Positions 22,301 through 37,300 of a stretch of 64,000 nucleotides of DNA are shown piece after piece; positions within the stretch are counted from its first letter, which is position 1, and each line of letters begins with the position of its first letter. Under the pieces are notes generated by a model, which was not told the DNA's origin, searched no databases, and saw only the letters and a program-made list of their open reading frames with translations. The stretch covers positions 234,986 to 298,985 of the forward strand of contig CAJQUW010005587.1 in the NCBI GenBank assembly GCA_907163375.1. Reading direction: 5' to 3'. The position numbers were made by a program, and so were the translations under genes. This DNA comes from Prostheceraeus crozeri (Eukaryota; Platyhelminthes; Polycladida; Euryleptidae).

Positions 22301-25300
22301 GTAATTTCTGCAAAACTGCATAGATGTGCATATCTAACATTTGGTGACAATACCACCTGCATCCCTCAGGAGTTCATTCAATAAATGCGGAGTTACATTT
22401 GCCTAACATACCTACTCTATGTGTGCGACTAATCAAAACAAGCGCTGAAAAACCTCAGCTATCTTACAGGCAAAACTAACAATGGCAAAATTCACTGCAA
22501 TCTCTCAGATCCTCGCAATGTAATCAGGAACATCAATCGACATTGAGAAGTTGCCCGATAATGATGATGAAATCGCAGTCGTCACGTGATCAGATCACAT
22601 ATTGCTTTGATAAAAGAATTTGTAGCAGCGATTCAATTGCATCAGAACAAAAGAACGAATCTCTATCTCCGAACGTCACGTTTTGAGGTACTTTCTATGT
22701 AACCCTTTGGAGTGTGTCATTCTGAGTCATAGCATTCACTTATCTTGCTTCCATTAACAACAAATTCTTATCTAAATTTTTCTCGGTATCTCTTGGTGTC
22801 TATTGAAATCAGCGATAATTTTATTGACTTAATAAGTCTGCTGTCCGTCAATTCGATATTTCATCACCTCATGAACTCGGCATGTCTACTGACAGATAAG
22901 AGCGCGATAGAGTCTATAATTAATTTTCATGCAGGAACTTACCGTTTTCTAACAATTTCTTATAGATCGCTTCGTCTTTCACGATTTTGATATCATTGTA
23001 TGGCTCACCGACCTCACTGAGATAGCTGTCAACTGTATCATAACGTGATTTCGGGATTCTTCTTGTCTGATTCTTCAACGGCTGAAAATACAGAAGAATG
23101 ATTGGAGCATAAGGAAACGCCATCAGATGTTCTGTCTGCGGTTGTTGATCAACTAAATTATACGGGAAACTGCTGTCTGCGTTCGCGGGAGCTCTTCGTT
23201 CGATGAAGAAGACTGTCACGTGCAGTTGTTGAAAACAGGAATGTCCCATTGCTTGTCTATGCTATTAATAAGTGGTCATCAAAAATTAATTGAACCTCAA
23301 TTAATTGATTGCGCTGAATTTCATTTATCAATTAATTTATTGTTTTCAATTCCAATTATCAATTAATTGATTGCTGTATGTCCCAATATCAATTGATTGA
23401 TTTTATTAAGCTGAGAGTTCATAAAACGATGATAATTATTGAAATCTGAATCATTAAAATCAGTGAACATCAAAACTATGGGGATGCACAATGATAATAC
23501 AATATTAATACCGGCATTTTAACTGATTGAATCGAGTTCCAATATGAATACAATTATTCTAGGATTATCAATTAATTGATTGCCCACCATTCCAATGTCA
23601 ATTAATTGATTGGTCAAACTTTCAATTAAAATTAATTGATTGGTAAAAATATCAATTACAATTAATTGATTGGACTGAGCAATTTAATTGCAATCAATTT
23701 TTGATGACCCCTGGACTTAATGTATTACGATGTATGATCTAACAAAGTCTATGATGTCGTTATGATATCGCTGCTTCAATATAGACGAATGTGTAATCAT
23801 GAATGAGTATATCTGTAAAAATACGCCGATGCATGCGATATTAACCAAATGCACCATATCGATGAAGTGACATTTCGGTCATTTCGCTGAAGCGCTACGG
23901 TACATTTCGCATATCCATGGACTCCTAGATATATAACACCTGGAGTGTCAGCCAAGCAAAAGTCAACATTTTTGCGTACATCAACTGTGCGCATCATCAG
24001 CCTTCTCCAATAGTGCATTAGCAGACATGTAATTAATTATATGACCAACAAACCTTCCTAAATTCTCCTGCCTATACACCATGTGGTTTTACAAATGATA
24101 TATGAAATAAACTGCGAAGGAGTCGAATATACTGTAGTAGAATTCAGTAATGCAGAAGACCAAGGAAAACAATGTCACGAATCGTCTCCGGTGACCGTCA
24201 GGCTCTGAACCTGAATACAGCAACGGTCTGAGATCAATAGAAGTGGAGGCCCACCATCCTCATGCAACAACCGTCAGACACTGTTCAACGTGAAAAAGGA
24301 ATAAAGACGGAAGGGAAGTAAGCAAAGCCCGTAAGTAGAATGCTATACTCCAGAAAGACCTCGTACGAAAATAATTTTGCAAAATTCATTAATGTTTCAT
24401 TAGTGACTAATGAAATTTCAGCATTTCATGATAAAGCATTAATGAAAATACTAATGGTCCATCTAATGAAACATTAATGTAAAGTTCATTAGTGAAAACT
24501 GCAATGGTTTCATGTAATGTTTCATTAATGAAACATTAATGTACCATTCTATATTTAGAATCCTTGCCTTGGATTATTCATGCTTCCCTATTGTGTGTTA
24601 CCGCAGTGACGTCATGTCACGACAACGCGTGAGCCGTCAGTTTCTTCCTATGCGCATTTATCGACTTTCCTCGAAGTTTAATGCTATCGTCTCTATTTGG
24701 TAATCGACATGCAACGAGGAAACACGGACCATTTCATCAATGCGCTGGACGTAATTCAGAATTTCATAGTGACCTTTTCGCCTCGTCGTTGTCGTCTCAT
24801 CGGTATATCATGCACAGTCCCGTCTAATCCCGTCATTGTCGAAAAACAGCAGAGGAAAGTTTAGAAAATTTGACGTTGCCACAAAAAAGTTTAAGTCTTC
24901 TTCACTGTCTGCAAACAAAATCGTTTGTATACAGAACTTCGAAAGGAAGTCCTTCTGAAAAACCCGGAAACTTCGCAAACAACATATCCAATTCCTAACA
25001 TTTCAGAGAGTTCATGAATTAGTCGACGACGGTCCTCTCGAACTTCCTCGACGCTTTCGCTTGTTCTGCTGATAACCGGTCTTCATCTTCAAGAAGACAT
25101 TTTTGAAACGCGCATACCATTCAAAGAACACATGTGCGAGAGAGGCATTCGGAGCCATAAGCCTGACGAAGCATGCCAAGAGTTTCTGTTGCAGTCTTGT
25201 TCAATTGGACACTATGGTCAAATTGAACAAAAAAAATGGTAAAAAAAAATTCTTTCCATCTTTCAAATGTAAAACATCATCAGAAATGACGCTTTCGGCT

Positions 25301-28300
25301 TGGCTTATTAATAAAATGAGCAGCCTTGCCTTGATTAATCAACTTCAAACTCAGTCATACTCAACACAAAACCACGAGAAAGCCTGAAGACGGTAAGAGG
25401 ATTGTGTGACCAGGTGCACAGATTCAGTGTGTGTTGGACATTACTTCTCAGAGCATTTGGGAAATGTTTTCCTCTTATCTTATCTTAGAAAATCCTTTTT
25501 GATGAAGAAAATAAAGAAATCTTTCAACAATAATGCTGGAAATACAAATACAAGAGCAGATGGCACAATGACCAAAGTCCTCGTGCCAATCTATCAAAAG
25601 TACTCAAAACAAATTGCAATAACGATCATAGCCTAAGACACGTCACGATACAGCACGTCGGAAAAGCGATGAGATTAGGATTTCCAATCTGCGTAATGAT
25701 ACTTATAAATAGATAACAGGAGAAGGAAAATGAAGGTAACGCTGGTTGCCATGTTAACTGCCGATCGACACGCCCATGTTATCAAAACGTCCCACCACTG
25801 TAATATGCTATTGAGTACAATACACCTACAGATTCTATGGTTTTTAATTTCAGTAAATAACATTATAACAGACAATAACGACTTTGATTGGTCTCTTCCT
25901 TCGAGATGTTACCTCTTAAAATTAGATAAAAATCTTCCGAGAGAATTCTTTGGCTATCGAAGTTCTCTCTAAAAGGCAAAATATTTGAAATGAGATTACG
26001 AATTCAAGAAATCTGATCACTTGATAATTATCATTATATATCATTTATTAATGATCATAATCTATGTCATCATTAACAAGTTGCCAACATGTATTAAATT
26101 GACGTTTTGACGATTGGTACTGACATCTTGAATTATTTGAAATACTGAAGGATCGGAACAGCGGTAACTGGAATAAGAGATTGTTGTTACCGTATAGCTC
26201 GTTAATCATTGCTCCCTCAACTGCTCTCAAGAGAGATTCAAAAGGCAAGCGATTACTGCGTTCTGACAGGCATCACTTACTTTCAGACCTCTTTCTTCGT
26301 CGGTGCGATCGTCCACTGACTGGACAATGGTTGACCACCGATGATCAGAGTCCAACAGATATCCTCTCAAGAACGGTGTTGCAGCTGTCAGGGCCACCAA
26401 TACCGGGCAAATGGGTGTCAGTTGATCGTATAGACTTCGCGCCTCTTCGATGTTACAAGCCTGTGGAGAAAGAAAGCATTATCAAATCAGATTTTTGTAT
26501 CAAATGATATTGAAGAATGGTCATCGAATCAATGTCTTAATGAACTTACCTGGAAAGTAACCTGCAGACAGCAGGCTCCCATTCCGAAACCCATTGCATC
26601 TGCGTACACATGGTCAGGAAGAGTTGCTCTTTGAGACTCGGTATTATTCAGGTCTTCCACGAAGGGTCGCGGTGTATTCTTATCCACAAAGACTGAAATT
26701 GAATGATGGAAGTACTTCAGATAATCGTAAATACATCGCGTGTTCCCAGTGGTGGATTGGCTCCGTACACCTGATGGTGGAAACTCACAGGTCCCGATAT
26801 GCGAAGGGATGGGATGATTATAACCCTGACAACAATGCTATGTCGCAGGATATTGAATGTCTGAAGAGAATGACAGCGACTCAGTCAATAAAAGACAGCA
26901 ACACCCTTGATGCCCCGACAGTACTCGCCTGACTCGGGAATCGAACCCAAGTCAGCGGTAGAGAAGAACTCGCACCTTCTTCACTAGGCAACGCTAACCG
27001 TACAAACATGCTGTGCCGTCAGCTTGGCCTAGTGAAGAATGTGCGAGCTCGTCTCCACCACCTCATGAAGGTCCATCTTACCAATTTTAAGATTACATGG
27101 ACTGCATTCCAGCAGTTACAAGTATGAAAAAGCTCAAATCATGGAACGTGCATGTCTGTACTTTTCAGAGAACCCAAAGAACCATCGGCATTTTAGGGAA
27201 CCAGTCTCGGCTGATGTTAAATATTTCCTCCCCTAATTCACTGCGAACCAATCCGATACAGCATGTAGAGCACATGCACTTATGAAATAAGTCTGTCTGC
27301 TTTGAGAAGTTTGTGCCGATTAACAACTGTTGTTTTTCTGGCTAACTGAACAATTCACTTTCTCCAGGTGTTCCATTTTCGAAACATTTTGACTCGCAAG
27401 TTTTCGAGCACACAAAAGTAGTATCATAATCAAGCTCTCTTTAATGGTGCTACACATCCAGCCAAAATTGAATTATCATTAGTTTTATAACATCCGAAAG
27501 ATCGCTTTGAGTAATGTCTGAATCAATGACAGATTGACCGCCGTTTTCAGATTCGGAGTCGAACTAGGTTAGGTCGACTCAGACTAGTACCCAAAACAAA
27601 TTTCTGCTGGCTACGGTCTCACTTATATATGTACTATAAATGAAAAGTTGGAAATTAAGTGATTTCACCATGCTAATTTTTTTGAATGAGTAAAATCTCA
27701 TCTATATTTCGCGTTTTGATTGTAAAATGGTATGACATCTGTAGATAATTAGAGGCTTCCTTCGGATCTGTTTGACAATGTCTTTGCTGAAATTATGTGA
27801 CGCTGACATTTCCCTTAGTACAATTATTCGAAGCATGTAGAAGTATTTTCATGACAAACCAGCATCTTTCAGCGGACAGAAGTTGGGGCATTTGTGATGA
27901 GTAACATAGATATGACACTAATCAAGTCAAAATGGACGCAAACAACATGTTCTCAACTGTTACTTGTGTGATCAGGATTCGAACACAATCACGTAGGAAG
28001 TTAAGCAAGTTCTCAATCCACACGGTGATGCACTTTTTCTGATGAAATAATTTGCTGATACCAAACCTAACTAAACAATGTCTGCACTCTTTGCTTGGCT
28101 CATCTCACTACCTTGTGATGTCATTGCTTTTGATCTCAAGCGCAGACTCAACTATTGGCTGGCAAAACATGTATTTCATCAGCTAAATGCAATCGCACTC
28201 TTATCTGTCTGCTACAATTGACACATGTGCACCTGATGGTCCTATTGATCAGCTGAAACGATCTATCAATACAGTTTGTACACCAACTCAAGCTATCAAT

Positions 28301-31300
28301 GATGAACTGATTTGTCGGATCCATTATCATATCAAATCCGAGGATGACACTCGCCTCATTCGTGCGATTTGTTTATTGACCCGACGTATTGATTGACCAT
28401 CGAGTACGACGAACAAAACAAATACTGATACAATGTATACATTAAAGTGATAGAAGTGGAGATGAAAACACACTTTCTGAATGTCAAATTCATTTTCCGA
28501 TTGTTCTAGTGAGATATTCAAGTGTCAATCATACAGGTCATCTATATGAAGAAGTGTCGTGCTTGCACGATGACATCAACTGACATGGTCAAAGTGTCTA
28601 TATGGCAACTCCCCAACACTAATGTACTTTTAGTAGCGACAAATCCGCCATCTTTCTTAGACAAGACCAATTAATTTCTATGTCAAATCAACCATCAACC
28701 TTGCATCAACAGTCTACTAGCCATAGAAATTTTCTGTAGGAATCTCAGTAAAGATAAGCAATGTATGCATATCATCAGCATTAATACAGAATTAACATCA
28801 TTAGGAAAAGTCAATTAAGAATTAGTTATTCAAGAAAATAATCGAGAAACACCTAACACTCAATCATTCTGAAGTCAGCTTCTCAACTGGCATATTCGAC
28901 GTCAACATCTTTGAAATACAATGATCGAGATCCTCAAACACAAAAGACAACGCAACAAATGAAACGACTGTCTAGTCCTTATCCAGCTTATGGTCCTACT
29001 GCAATCAACATTTCTATTATCGGATAACTTTTCGGCCAGTCTTTTGTAGAATGCTCCACATTCCTTCGCCGTACCACCGGTGCATGAGAAGACCAATGGG
29101 GTAGAGGAGCCTTGATCTACTGTGCATCTTTTCTTTGATTCCTCATGTTGTCGATGAACAGAAGTTCGGAATCAGGGTACGTCTTGGCTAACGGGTTGAA
29201 CACCCTTACATCAAAATACGTCATTTGTCATTCATAGTCTTGACATAGCTATTCATTCCATTCCATATTTCAAATATTCTTGTCAATTGCGATATCAACT
29301 AAGGCCATAGAAGTGGATAATAGTACACTTTCTATGGTATTGTTAATTTCTATGACTAAGGCTTATAAGCACTGACTAAAAAGTAATATCATAGCTGTCG
29401 CCACAAATCAGCCATTGATTCCATACTGCCCTAATATGCTTACTTTGGACATGGTCATCAATAACATCGCTCATCTTCCTACCAGGCCCAGATTCAACAG
29501 GGAGCTTCTCAAGCATTCAAATGAAGGGATTACCTACTTCATAGTCACATAGTCACATTATCTTCATTTCCAATTGACTTATATGCATCTCAACTGTGAA
29601 CTCGCCGTAGCAACTCCGAAAGTGTTTGAATGTGTGATTCCGATCATGAGCTGGAAAATTATTTGATTGGAAATCAACTGCAACTAATTGACTGATGAAC
29701 AATCTTCAATACAATTAATTGACTGGATCAGGTACCAATAATTCCAATTAATTGCAATTATTCACATGTCAAGGAGACGATTTATCGAGCGATTTTACAA
29801 GCTATGCAGCATACACAGTCTTTTGCAACATAAGAATATTTTGTGACAAGGACGATACAGGTGACAAGAAGACAAGGAGATGCCCGTGGAAGAGGAGAAG
29901 AAATACACTGTCGCTAAAGACTAAAGACTGATCATTATAAGAGTCATGAATGGTGGCGCACGGAAGGTTCTTCATCTCAAGCTTGTTAAACAATATTTCA
30001 AAATATCATTCCCTTCCTTCTAACCGAAATTATATTTGTTTCAAAAATTGTAAGTTTTGGTTGGGTCTTGATAAAAGCACTGAGTGCTGAAACCGGTCGA
30101 CCCATTTGTATTATTTCATAAACGATATAATTTCGGATTAAAGAAAAGGAGTGTTTTATAAAACAAAATACTTGAGATACTGAAAGAATACTACCAAATC
30201 GCCGATCTCGCTTGCTAAAAACATTACTGCTAGATATTCGGCCTCTTTTCCAGTTTCCCCTGGCCAGTACCTTAACACGTCTTGCTTTACGGGAATCACA
30301 AGAAATCTCATATCATAGCACTAGGTACATGGGTATCCTAGATATCAGGAAACTCATGCTGACGGCGATGATGACTCATATGTGACGTCACTAAGTGCGC
30401 ACGCGTGGACTAACTTCCAAGGGGAACGTGATGCACGACCATTTATTGCAACTGTCGTCGCAATGATTCACTGAACAAATCAAGGTTTCACCAGGCCATA
30501 CGCTGTTTAATATCAGCAGAATGAAGGTGTCATATAATGCAAATCGGAATTGTGGTAGTGGCCATGAGGCTCTCATAACGAGAGAACTGCCTATGATACT
30601 GGAAGGGGGGGGGGGGTTGGAAAAGAGCCGATATTCGAAGCATTGTGATAAGCTTTTCGTTTACCGTTGACATCATTTAGAGCACCACCATTACTTGACA
30701 TTCGAATTATGTGATTTACATACTCCACAAAGCCAACTAACTCCATCGAAAAGAAAATTCTCTGATTCAGAATACAAAAAAACTATGTCATGTGATGAAT
30801 ATCGTGCACCATACACATGATTTCAACTACGATAACTGAACCGGATCTATGAAAACCTGATAAAAATAAATCTTGTACACAATAAACTAACCCATCTGTC
30901 TTTGCACTGATTTATGCCCCTATTGCAGTCGAGATGCCGTATCAGAGAACACACTTTTGATTCTGTTGTGAACTCGCATTAACCGTACTGAAATCGCGGG
31001 AAAGAAATGACATCTAAGGACAATGAGTGTGTCAATGTGAAATTTCTACTTAAATTTCTAGCATAGGATAAATCGCATGCATAAATAAGGGGAACTTTCT
31101 TCTCAGTTCACAAAGCGATGATTCTGTGAATTCAGATCTCTTGTCTCACATAGGAAACAAACAGGTCAACAAGTTAACATTCTGATGTTTGAATTCAAAG
31201 TTGCGACTGTGAAATTGAAGTGCGTGATGAGTGAAAAAAAGATGAGAATATATACAAAAGTTATGTGAGAGAAGATTCTTTCCATGTGAATAGAGGCAGT

Positions 31301-34300
31301 TGTATCGATCGTATGCAGGTCTATGCTATCACTACGGCGTCACATAAAATGCGCACATTACAGCTGTTAGAATCAACGTACGGAAGATGATTACCCATTA
31401 TCAGAACATGAAACAACAGAAGCAAAAAATTAACTTGCAAGTATCTGAAATTCATTGAAAAAAGATGGGAAATGATTCGTTTCATCCAGACATGAATTTT
31501 GACGTCAGTTAACAGTTTTGTGAGTGGTTTCTTGAAGGATTTTATTGCTAACTTCACGTCATACAAGAAGAGAATTTAAAAGGGAGACATTAAAAGAGGA
31601 GTAACATTTAGCTTTTTTTAAAACAAACATACTTTGTTTTAACAACGATCCTCTAATAATTTGCTCCAGGATATAAAAGCAATTCGAGGTCTTCAAATTG
31701 ACTTCAAAATTTTGAAATTGAGTCTGTAGGGATACTTAGCAATCTCAAGAAGAAAGAGGCTTCTCATCAGGTTTGCTGGAATTCATACAGATCTATCTCT
31801 TGCAACAAAAGACAAATTGATCGTCAACAAAACATCGAGTTAAGCACTTCGATAAATGCCGATGACTCATAAAATTACGCTGTCATACTGAGCAAAAAAT
31901 ATTTGGTTAGTTTGTGATGGATTATGTGCTATGCTAATTAATGACGGAATTCAATGAAGTGCGGGCCTGCAATAAAATGCAAACAAAAAGTACTATGATA
32001 GGGATTGAGTCCAATCTCCGACAGCTCTTCATGAAGCTGACTTCTCATTGTTCAAGATTTTATTTTCAATGTGTTAACGTATTAAGTACGTTGTTCCAAT
32101 ATTCAAGATACAATATTTCAAGTCTCTTTTAACTAGCTTTGTATGCAACATTAATTTTATGAAATGGACTATGTTCCTTCATTAAGTATTTATGCATTCA
32201 ATTATCCGATGGAGACTGCAGTACATCATACCTCCGAGATTCGTGGCTAGCATTTGACTAAATGTGGAATGCTAGCGTTAAATTGTCATTTCCCGTTTTC
32301 TGTTTGGACAAAATAGGGTCCGACAAGCATGGATTTTTGAGGGCAGCAATGCAGGACATTTGACGCTGCGAAAGCGAAAAAAATGTAGGAAAAAAGCGGA
32401 CAGCAATGCTATGAAAATAATAGTAATATGGCTTTATTACACTTCAAAACAAGATTCGGAAGTGGCATGTACAACATTACAGAAGATAAAACATGAAAGA
32501 CGACTGAAACCGCTTGGTTTTGGCCATCACTTTCCTGTGAAGGAATCCTTTGCGAGTAGAAGACCTAGATGATGATTTGTCAAATATCACATGCAAGGGA
32601 TGCTGAGGGCACATCGCTTTACTTGATAGGCGTCTTGCCATCAAGCCACAAAAATCAGCAAATTTGATTTTCCCCTTAATCCGAAAAATTCGGAAAACAC
32701 GTTATTCAAATTGGGTTAACTGCCGGAAACAAGTTTTGTTAACGCTACACCATGCAGGAAAGCTGTAGCTGGCTACCGATCGTATGAGTGTACAGTATAC
32801 CAGCCACATGATGCGCTGAGGGGCGTTAATCATGTACAGCATGTACAGTCTTTTCCTGGCACGGCTCAAGACATTCTCAATGTGATGGTGCCACGTTAGC
32901 TGATCATCAAATGTAATGCCCAAGATTTTTGCCGTCTTTACTGCTTCAATTTCACAATTAGATGCTGTATCACTCATAGTAGAATACACATACACTAACT
33001 GAGACTTCTTAAATATCTTTCACATGCATAAATACAGATATCATCATAACGAGATACATTTTGTCTTCTTTTTTTCGTATTGTACCAGAGCGTCTCTAAA
33101 AGTCAGTCTCATTCAATTCAATATCATTATCATTAAAAACGCACACACCTTATAAAAAATCTAGTAAAATTCTAAAAGTCTGTAGAAAGGCGTGCCAAAG
33201 TCAAAAGAATCTGTCAATTGATAAATAAGACTGATAATGGAATGATGAATCAAAGGCTAGGCCGAAATTTTCTGATGATATTAGGCACATAAAAACAGCA
33301 ACACCTGAAATGCAACTCAATAGGAAATATAGCACAATTCAATACGATACAGTATCTTTCATGAGTTATCATTTGAAACACATGAATAACATGCATTCGA
33401 AACACTGGCCACCAATGTTCAAACATGTTCATTGAGACAGGACGCCACTTGTATGTCTACTCCCGCAACAACGTAGTACCCCACTTTCTTGCATCACCGC
33501 TTCACATCACCACCAAAGCGATTCCAAGCTGTTAGAGATTCTGTATATTATCACATTTAAATCAGCTTCTTCTGAATTATCAAGTCAGTTCCAATGTCAT
33601 CTTCGTATAACGGCAATTGAGAGAAAGTACCATGAGAAACATTATCAGGCGTGTACTCCAATATACTCTTACCATCCTTTTGATGAATCATAAATGAAAT
33701 TTGAGACATCAATCGAGGAAATTCCAATCTGCGCTATCCACAAGGATGAGTACTCTTCAAATGATGGATTTCTCGCTTCAAGTGCAAATTTTGTTGTGGT
33801 TGATAGCATGGATAATAATGGTTTTAGATGTGAATATTCGAATGTTTCAGATCTCACAGATAAAATAGCCCAGCAGCGAAACAATGAGGTTGACCGAAAT
33901 TGGATTCCGTTTCTATCTACAGCTTTGGACACCCGAGATGGTACAAGCTAGTTGATGAAAACGGATTGCCTCCAGTTTGCTTGATAAACTGATGTTCTCA
34001 ATGCAATTCACGGAACGGATCAGACTGGACTTCTTTGCCATTAATATTGAATCAATTATATTACCACTATATTATTGTCGAGAAAAATCAAATCTATTGG
34101 TAGCTCCGCAAGTGTTTATCATTTGATCTGAGTAAAATACAATCTGCACTGATCGTCGGCCTTGTACCTTCGTGGTGCGGTGTTGAGACACTATAGTTAA
34201 CCTAAATGACATAACTATAGACCCCATTGGTCTTTCAAACTAAGTTGAATAAGAATTTTATCAAGAATTTCTGAGATCGTCAAAATAGCACGTGCTCCAC

Positions 34301-37300
34301 ACACCGATAATACTTCAGATCATGGAAAATGCGTTTCCACGAAGAAGTTAATGAAAGCTCATGACTGTGCGGTTGTAATCCAATTTAAGAGGTTGCCAGC
34401 CCATTGTATGATCAGAAATACTCGCATGACAATTTCTTAATTCCTCCATAGAAGTTTGCCTGCTACACCCCGATAACAAACAATGTCCGTCATACGAGAC
34501 AAGTCTCTCAAAATCTGTGTGCTCAAGGAGCAGTTCTGACTTTCATTTGACAAACTTTTAGTGTGTATTGCACAATACCTCACATTCTTAAGTTTTCTGA
34601 AGTCCGTTCCATGAATCATGATTTCTCAAATTGACACGTTGGAGAGAAGCCGTCCAACATTTAATTGAAGAACACCATCTTTGCTCTCCAATACTGTAGA
34701 GAACGATGTTCAAATCCCCTTTTGCTTCTAGACTGAAACAGCGTTGATTGGAGTATGAAGTAAAAACACCTAAGGGAGAAACTGATGATTTACGGGTCAC
34801 CCCACTCCCCCGATCATGATTACAAACAATTAGAATTACTAAGGATGTTTCATAGCTGCATATACACCAAACATCGAAGAAAAGTTCATTTCGGATTATA
34901 AGAGCATTAAAATCCTAAAATTCAAAATCGTTACATTCGGAATTTTCTAGTAAATGAAATGTTTTAAATCGCCAGGCCTATACCCACCTCATTCATTATT
35001 GCGTCATACTGCATCACTGCAGATCTGATGGGTTTTGATTCCGTTCTATACTTTTGATGCCAACAGCAATATTATGATGAAGCATTCGTTCATTGATCGT
35101 AATTGCTGTGAAATGAGGTTTGACGTTGAAGACTTGATTACGCCACTTGACATCGGGCAAGCGGCCATGTTCAGCCAGAGTAGCACGTTTAGTTAACTTG
35201 GGTGGTTGGAGGTCCAAATACTACCATGAGCTTATCTTAGGTATTGTAGCCTAATGACTATTCAGTTCAATCATTGTAAATAAAAATATGTTTAACTTTG
35301 AAGATTGCTGACATTTTCACCTCAATAATCGATCGACAATAAATGTAGAACCTTGCAAGTTACAGATTTGGTCCTGTCATCCTGACATCCACCTGTCACT
35401 TGAAATTTCTGAAGGCTGCGATAGTTTCCCGTCAAATTCTTTGACTATTAGCTAATTCAAAATTCTAATTATTTTTTTCGTGAAAAATTCAACAATCCAT
35501 CTGAATTATCCAGAGAAAGAAAAGCCATCTAGGTACAAGGCTTTCAATGTGGCATGAAAAAACGAGAGATAGTTAGATGACAGAGACATGACGCAGACAC
35601 CAGTAGGCGCCCATTTACGTCGTCATTAGATAGAGGAAAATAAGCAAATTTTAAAGACTCACAGAATAGTCAGCTTAAAAATGCGTGTAACGACTTTAGT
35701 TGCCCTTGCCCAGGCTATTCCCTGACTGCATTGCTCAAGATTTTCGACAATTTAACGAATTCTTAAGAATAAATAGTATTTCATATCTAGTTGAAAATTA
35801 TCATTTGGCAGTAACAACCCTACCAAAAACGAAAACAAATACGGTGTTCAGATAATCTAACATCACGCTTTGTACTTTTGAAACATGAAGTATTTCACGA
35901 AAACAACCTCAAGCCTGAATGATAATTAATCACTGCACAAATTTACAATTTGGCTTGCTTCTCTCCGTTCTTACTGCAGCAGTACAACATCCTTGACAAA
36001 TAGAAAAACATTCGTTCGTTATCAGAATGTAAGGTTGCTCAAACAAGATCGCAAAATTCGACTTCATCATTTTGTTTCCTATCAAGTCCATGACATCGTG
36101 ACTTAGATAGTTTTTTCAATTAAATTTTATTAAAACTATCATCTTGTTATCTCTCTGTATCCGGTGTTGTACATTTCTGACAAAACCCGACAGATTTCTA
36201 AACACCAAAATAAACCAACACTTTTGATTACCGCTACCGCATGCCCAAACTCTATCAACATCCTCGGTGGATACCAGGAATGACGGTGTCCTTCGAGCAG
36301 TTGTTATTCTTTTGAGTTATTCAAGCGTCCTATGACAGGTAACATGTTAATGACATGCTAGAATATCTGTTACAAGTTACAGGATGCCAGCATTTTTAAA
36401 AATGGTAGACCAAAACGCTACCGACATCACTTTGGAACACTCGGCCCATGTATTTTCACTTGCATTCCTCTTGTACCGGTACTCCGACCACGTGGAGAAG
36501 GCGAACTCGTCTCCTCCGCAGACTTCGGTTCGATTCCATGGTCAGGAGAGCTCGTCTCCCGCAGACTTCAGGTCGATGCCATGGTCAGGAGAGGTCGTCT
36601 CCTCTGCGGACTTCGGTTCGATTCCATGGTCAGGAGAGGTCGTCTCCTCTGCGGACTTCGGTTCGATTCCATGGTCAGGAGAGGTCGTCTCCTCTGCGGA
36701 CTTCGGTTCGATTCCATGGTCAGGAGAGCTCGTCTCCCGCAAACTTCGGGTCGATTCCATGGTCAGGTGAGATCGTCTCCTCCGCGGACTTCGGGTCGAT
36801 GTCATGGTCAGGAGAGGTCGTCTCCTCCGCGGACTTCGGTTCGATTCCATGGTCAGGAGAGGTCGTCTCCTCTGCGGACTTCGGTTCGATTCCATGGTCA
36901 GGAGAGGTCGTCTCCTCTGCGGACTTCGGTCGATTCCATGGTCAGGAGAGGTCGTCTCCTCCGCGGACTTTGGTCGATTCCATGGTCAGGTGAGATCGTC
37001 TCCTCCGCGGACTTCGGTTCGATTTCATGGTCAGGAGAGGTCGTCTCCTCTGCGGACTTCGGTCGATTGGTCAGGAGAGCTCGTATCCACCGGACTAAAA
37101 GTATCGCAACGTTCCAGAAATATCTGACTATGTCAGCACCGTACAAGCCCCCAGCATGGAGGAGTAGTGACGTAAAAACTTCCTATGCGTTTGCCTCTTA
37201 GGATAATCTCAAGACATTTTCCTTAGAGTCGAGTGAACATGAATCTCCCGTTCAGCTAATCACTAAACCAAAAAGATTCTACCAAAGAGAATCTATCTCC

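Larger units (their letters stand above)
19565..22942. other. GCLC: GCLC intron 7 (3.4 kb)
   Basis: Holds a SINE fragment (20600-20695) and a palindromic element with TTTCCTANNNGGAAACT words (21262-21463). No gene recognised in the remainder; an open frame at 20034-20267 on the minus strand has no match that I know. Confidence 0.55.
23082..26280. other. GCLC: GCLC intron 6 (3.2 kb)
   Basis: Contains a MITE of AATTAATTGATTG words (23275-23709), a TTTCATTAATGAAA cluster (24385-24550) and a CpG-richer stretch around 24600-24830. In 24850-26270 no gene is seen. Confidence 0.6.

Noticed and set aside
24607-24614. TGACGTCA as a promoter element in a CpG-richer patch of intron 6
   Set aside because: One eight-base palindrome with no nearby first exon, TATA or transcript evidence is not enough to call a promoter.
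26945-27000. Possible functional tRNA gene on the minus strand
   Set aside because: It has a good B box, but the acceptor stem does not close and it continues into a SINE-like body with a second inverted head.
35014-35217. Minus-strand open frame with protein-like composition in intron 4
   Set aside because: It fits no GCLC block and no family that I recognise; possible relic but unsupported.
36384-37201. Repeat proteins such as [15 protein letters not shown] in tandem
   Set aside because: A 45-bp unit without stops keeps several frames open on both strands. It sits in a SINE, not a gene.
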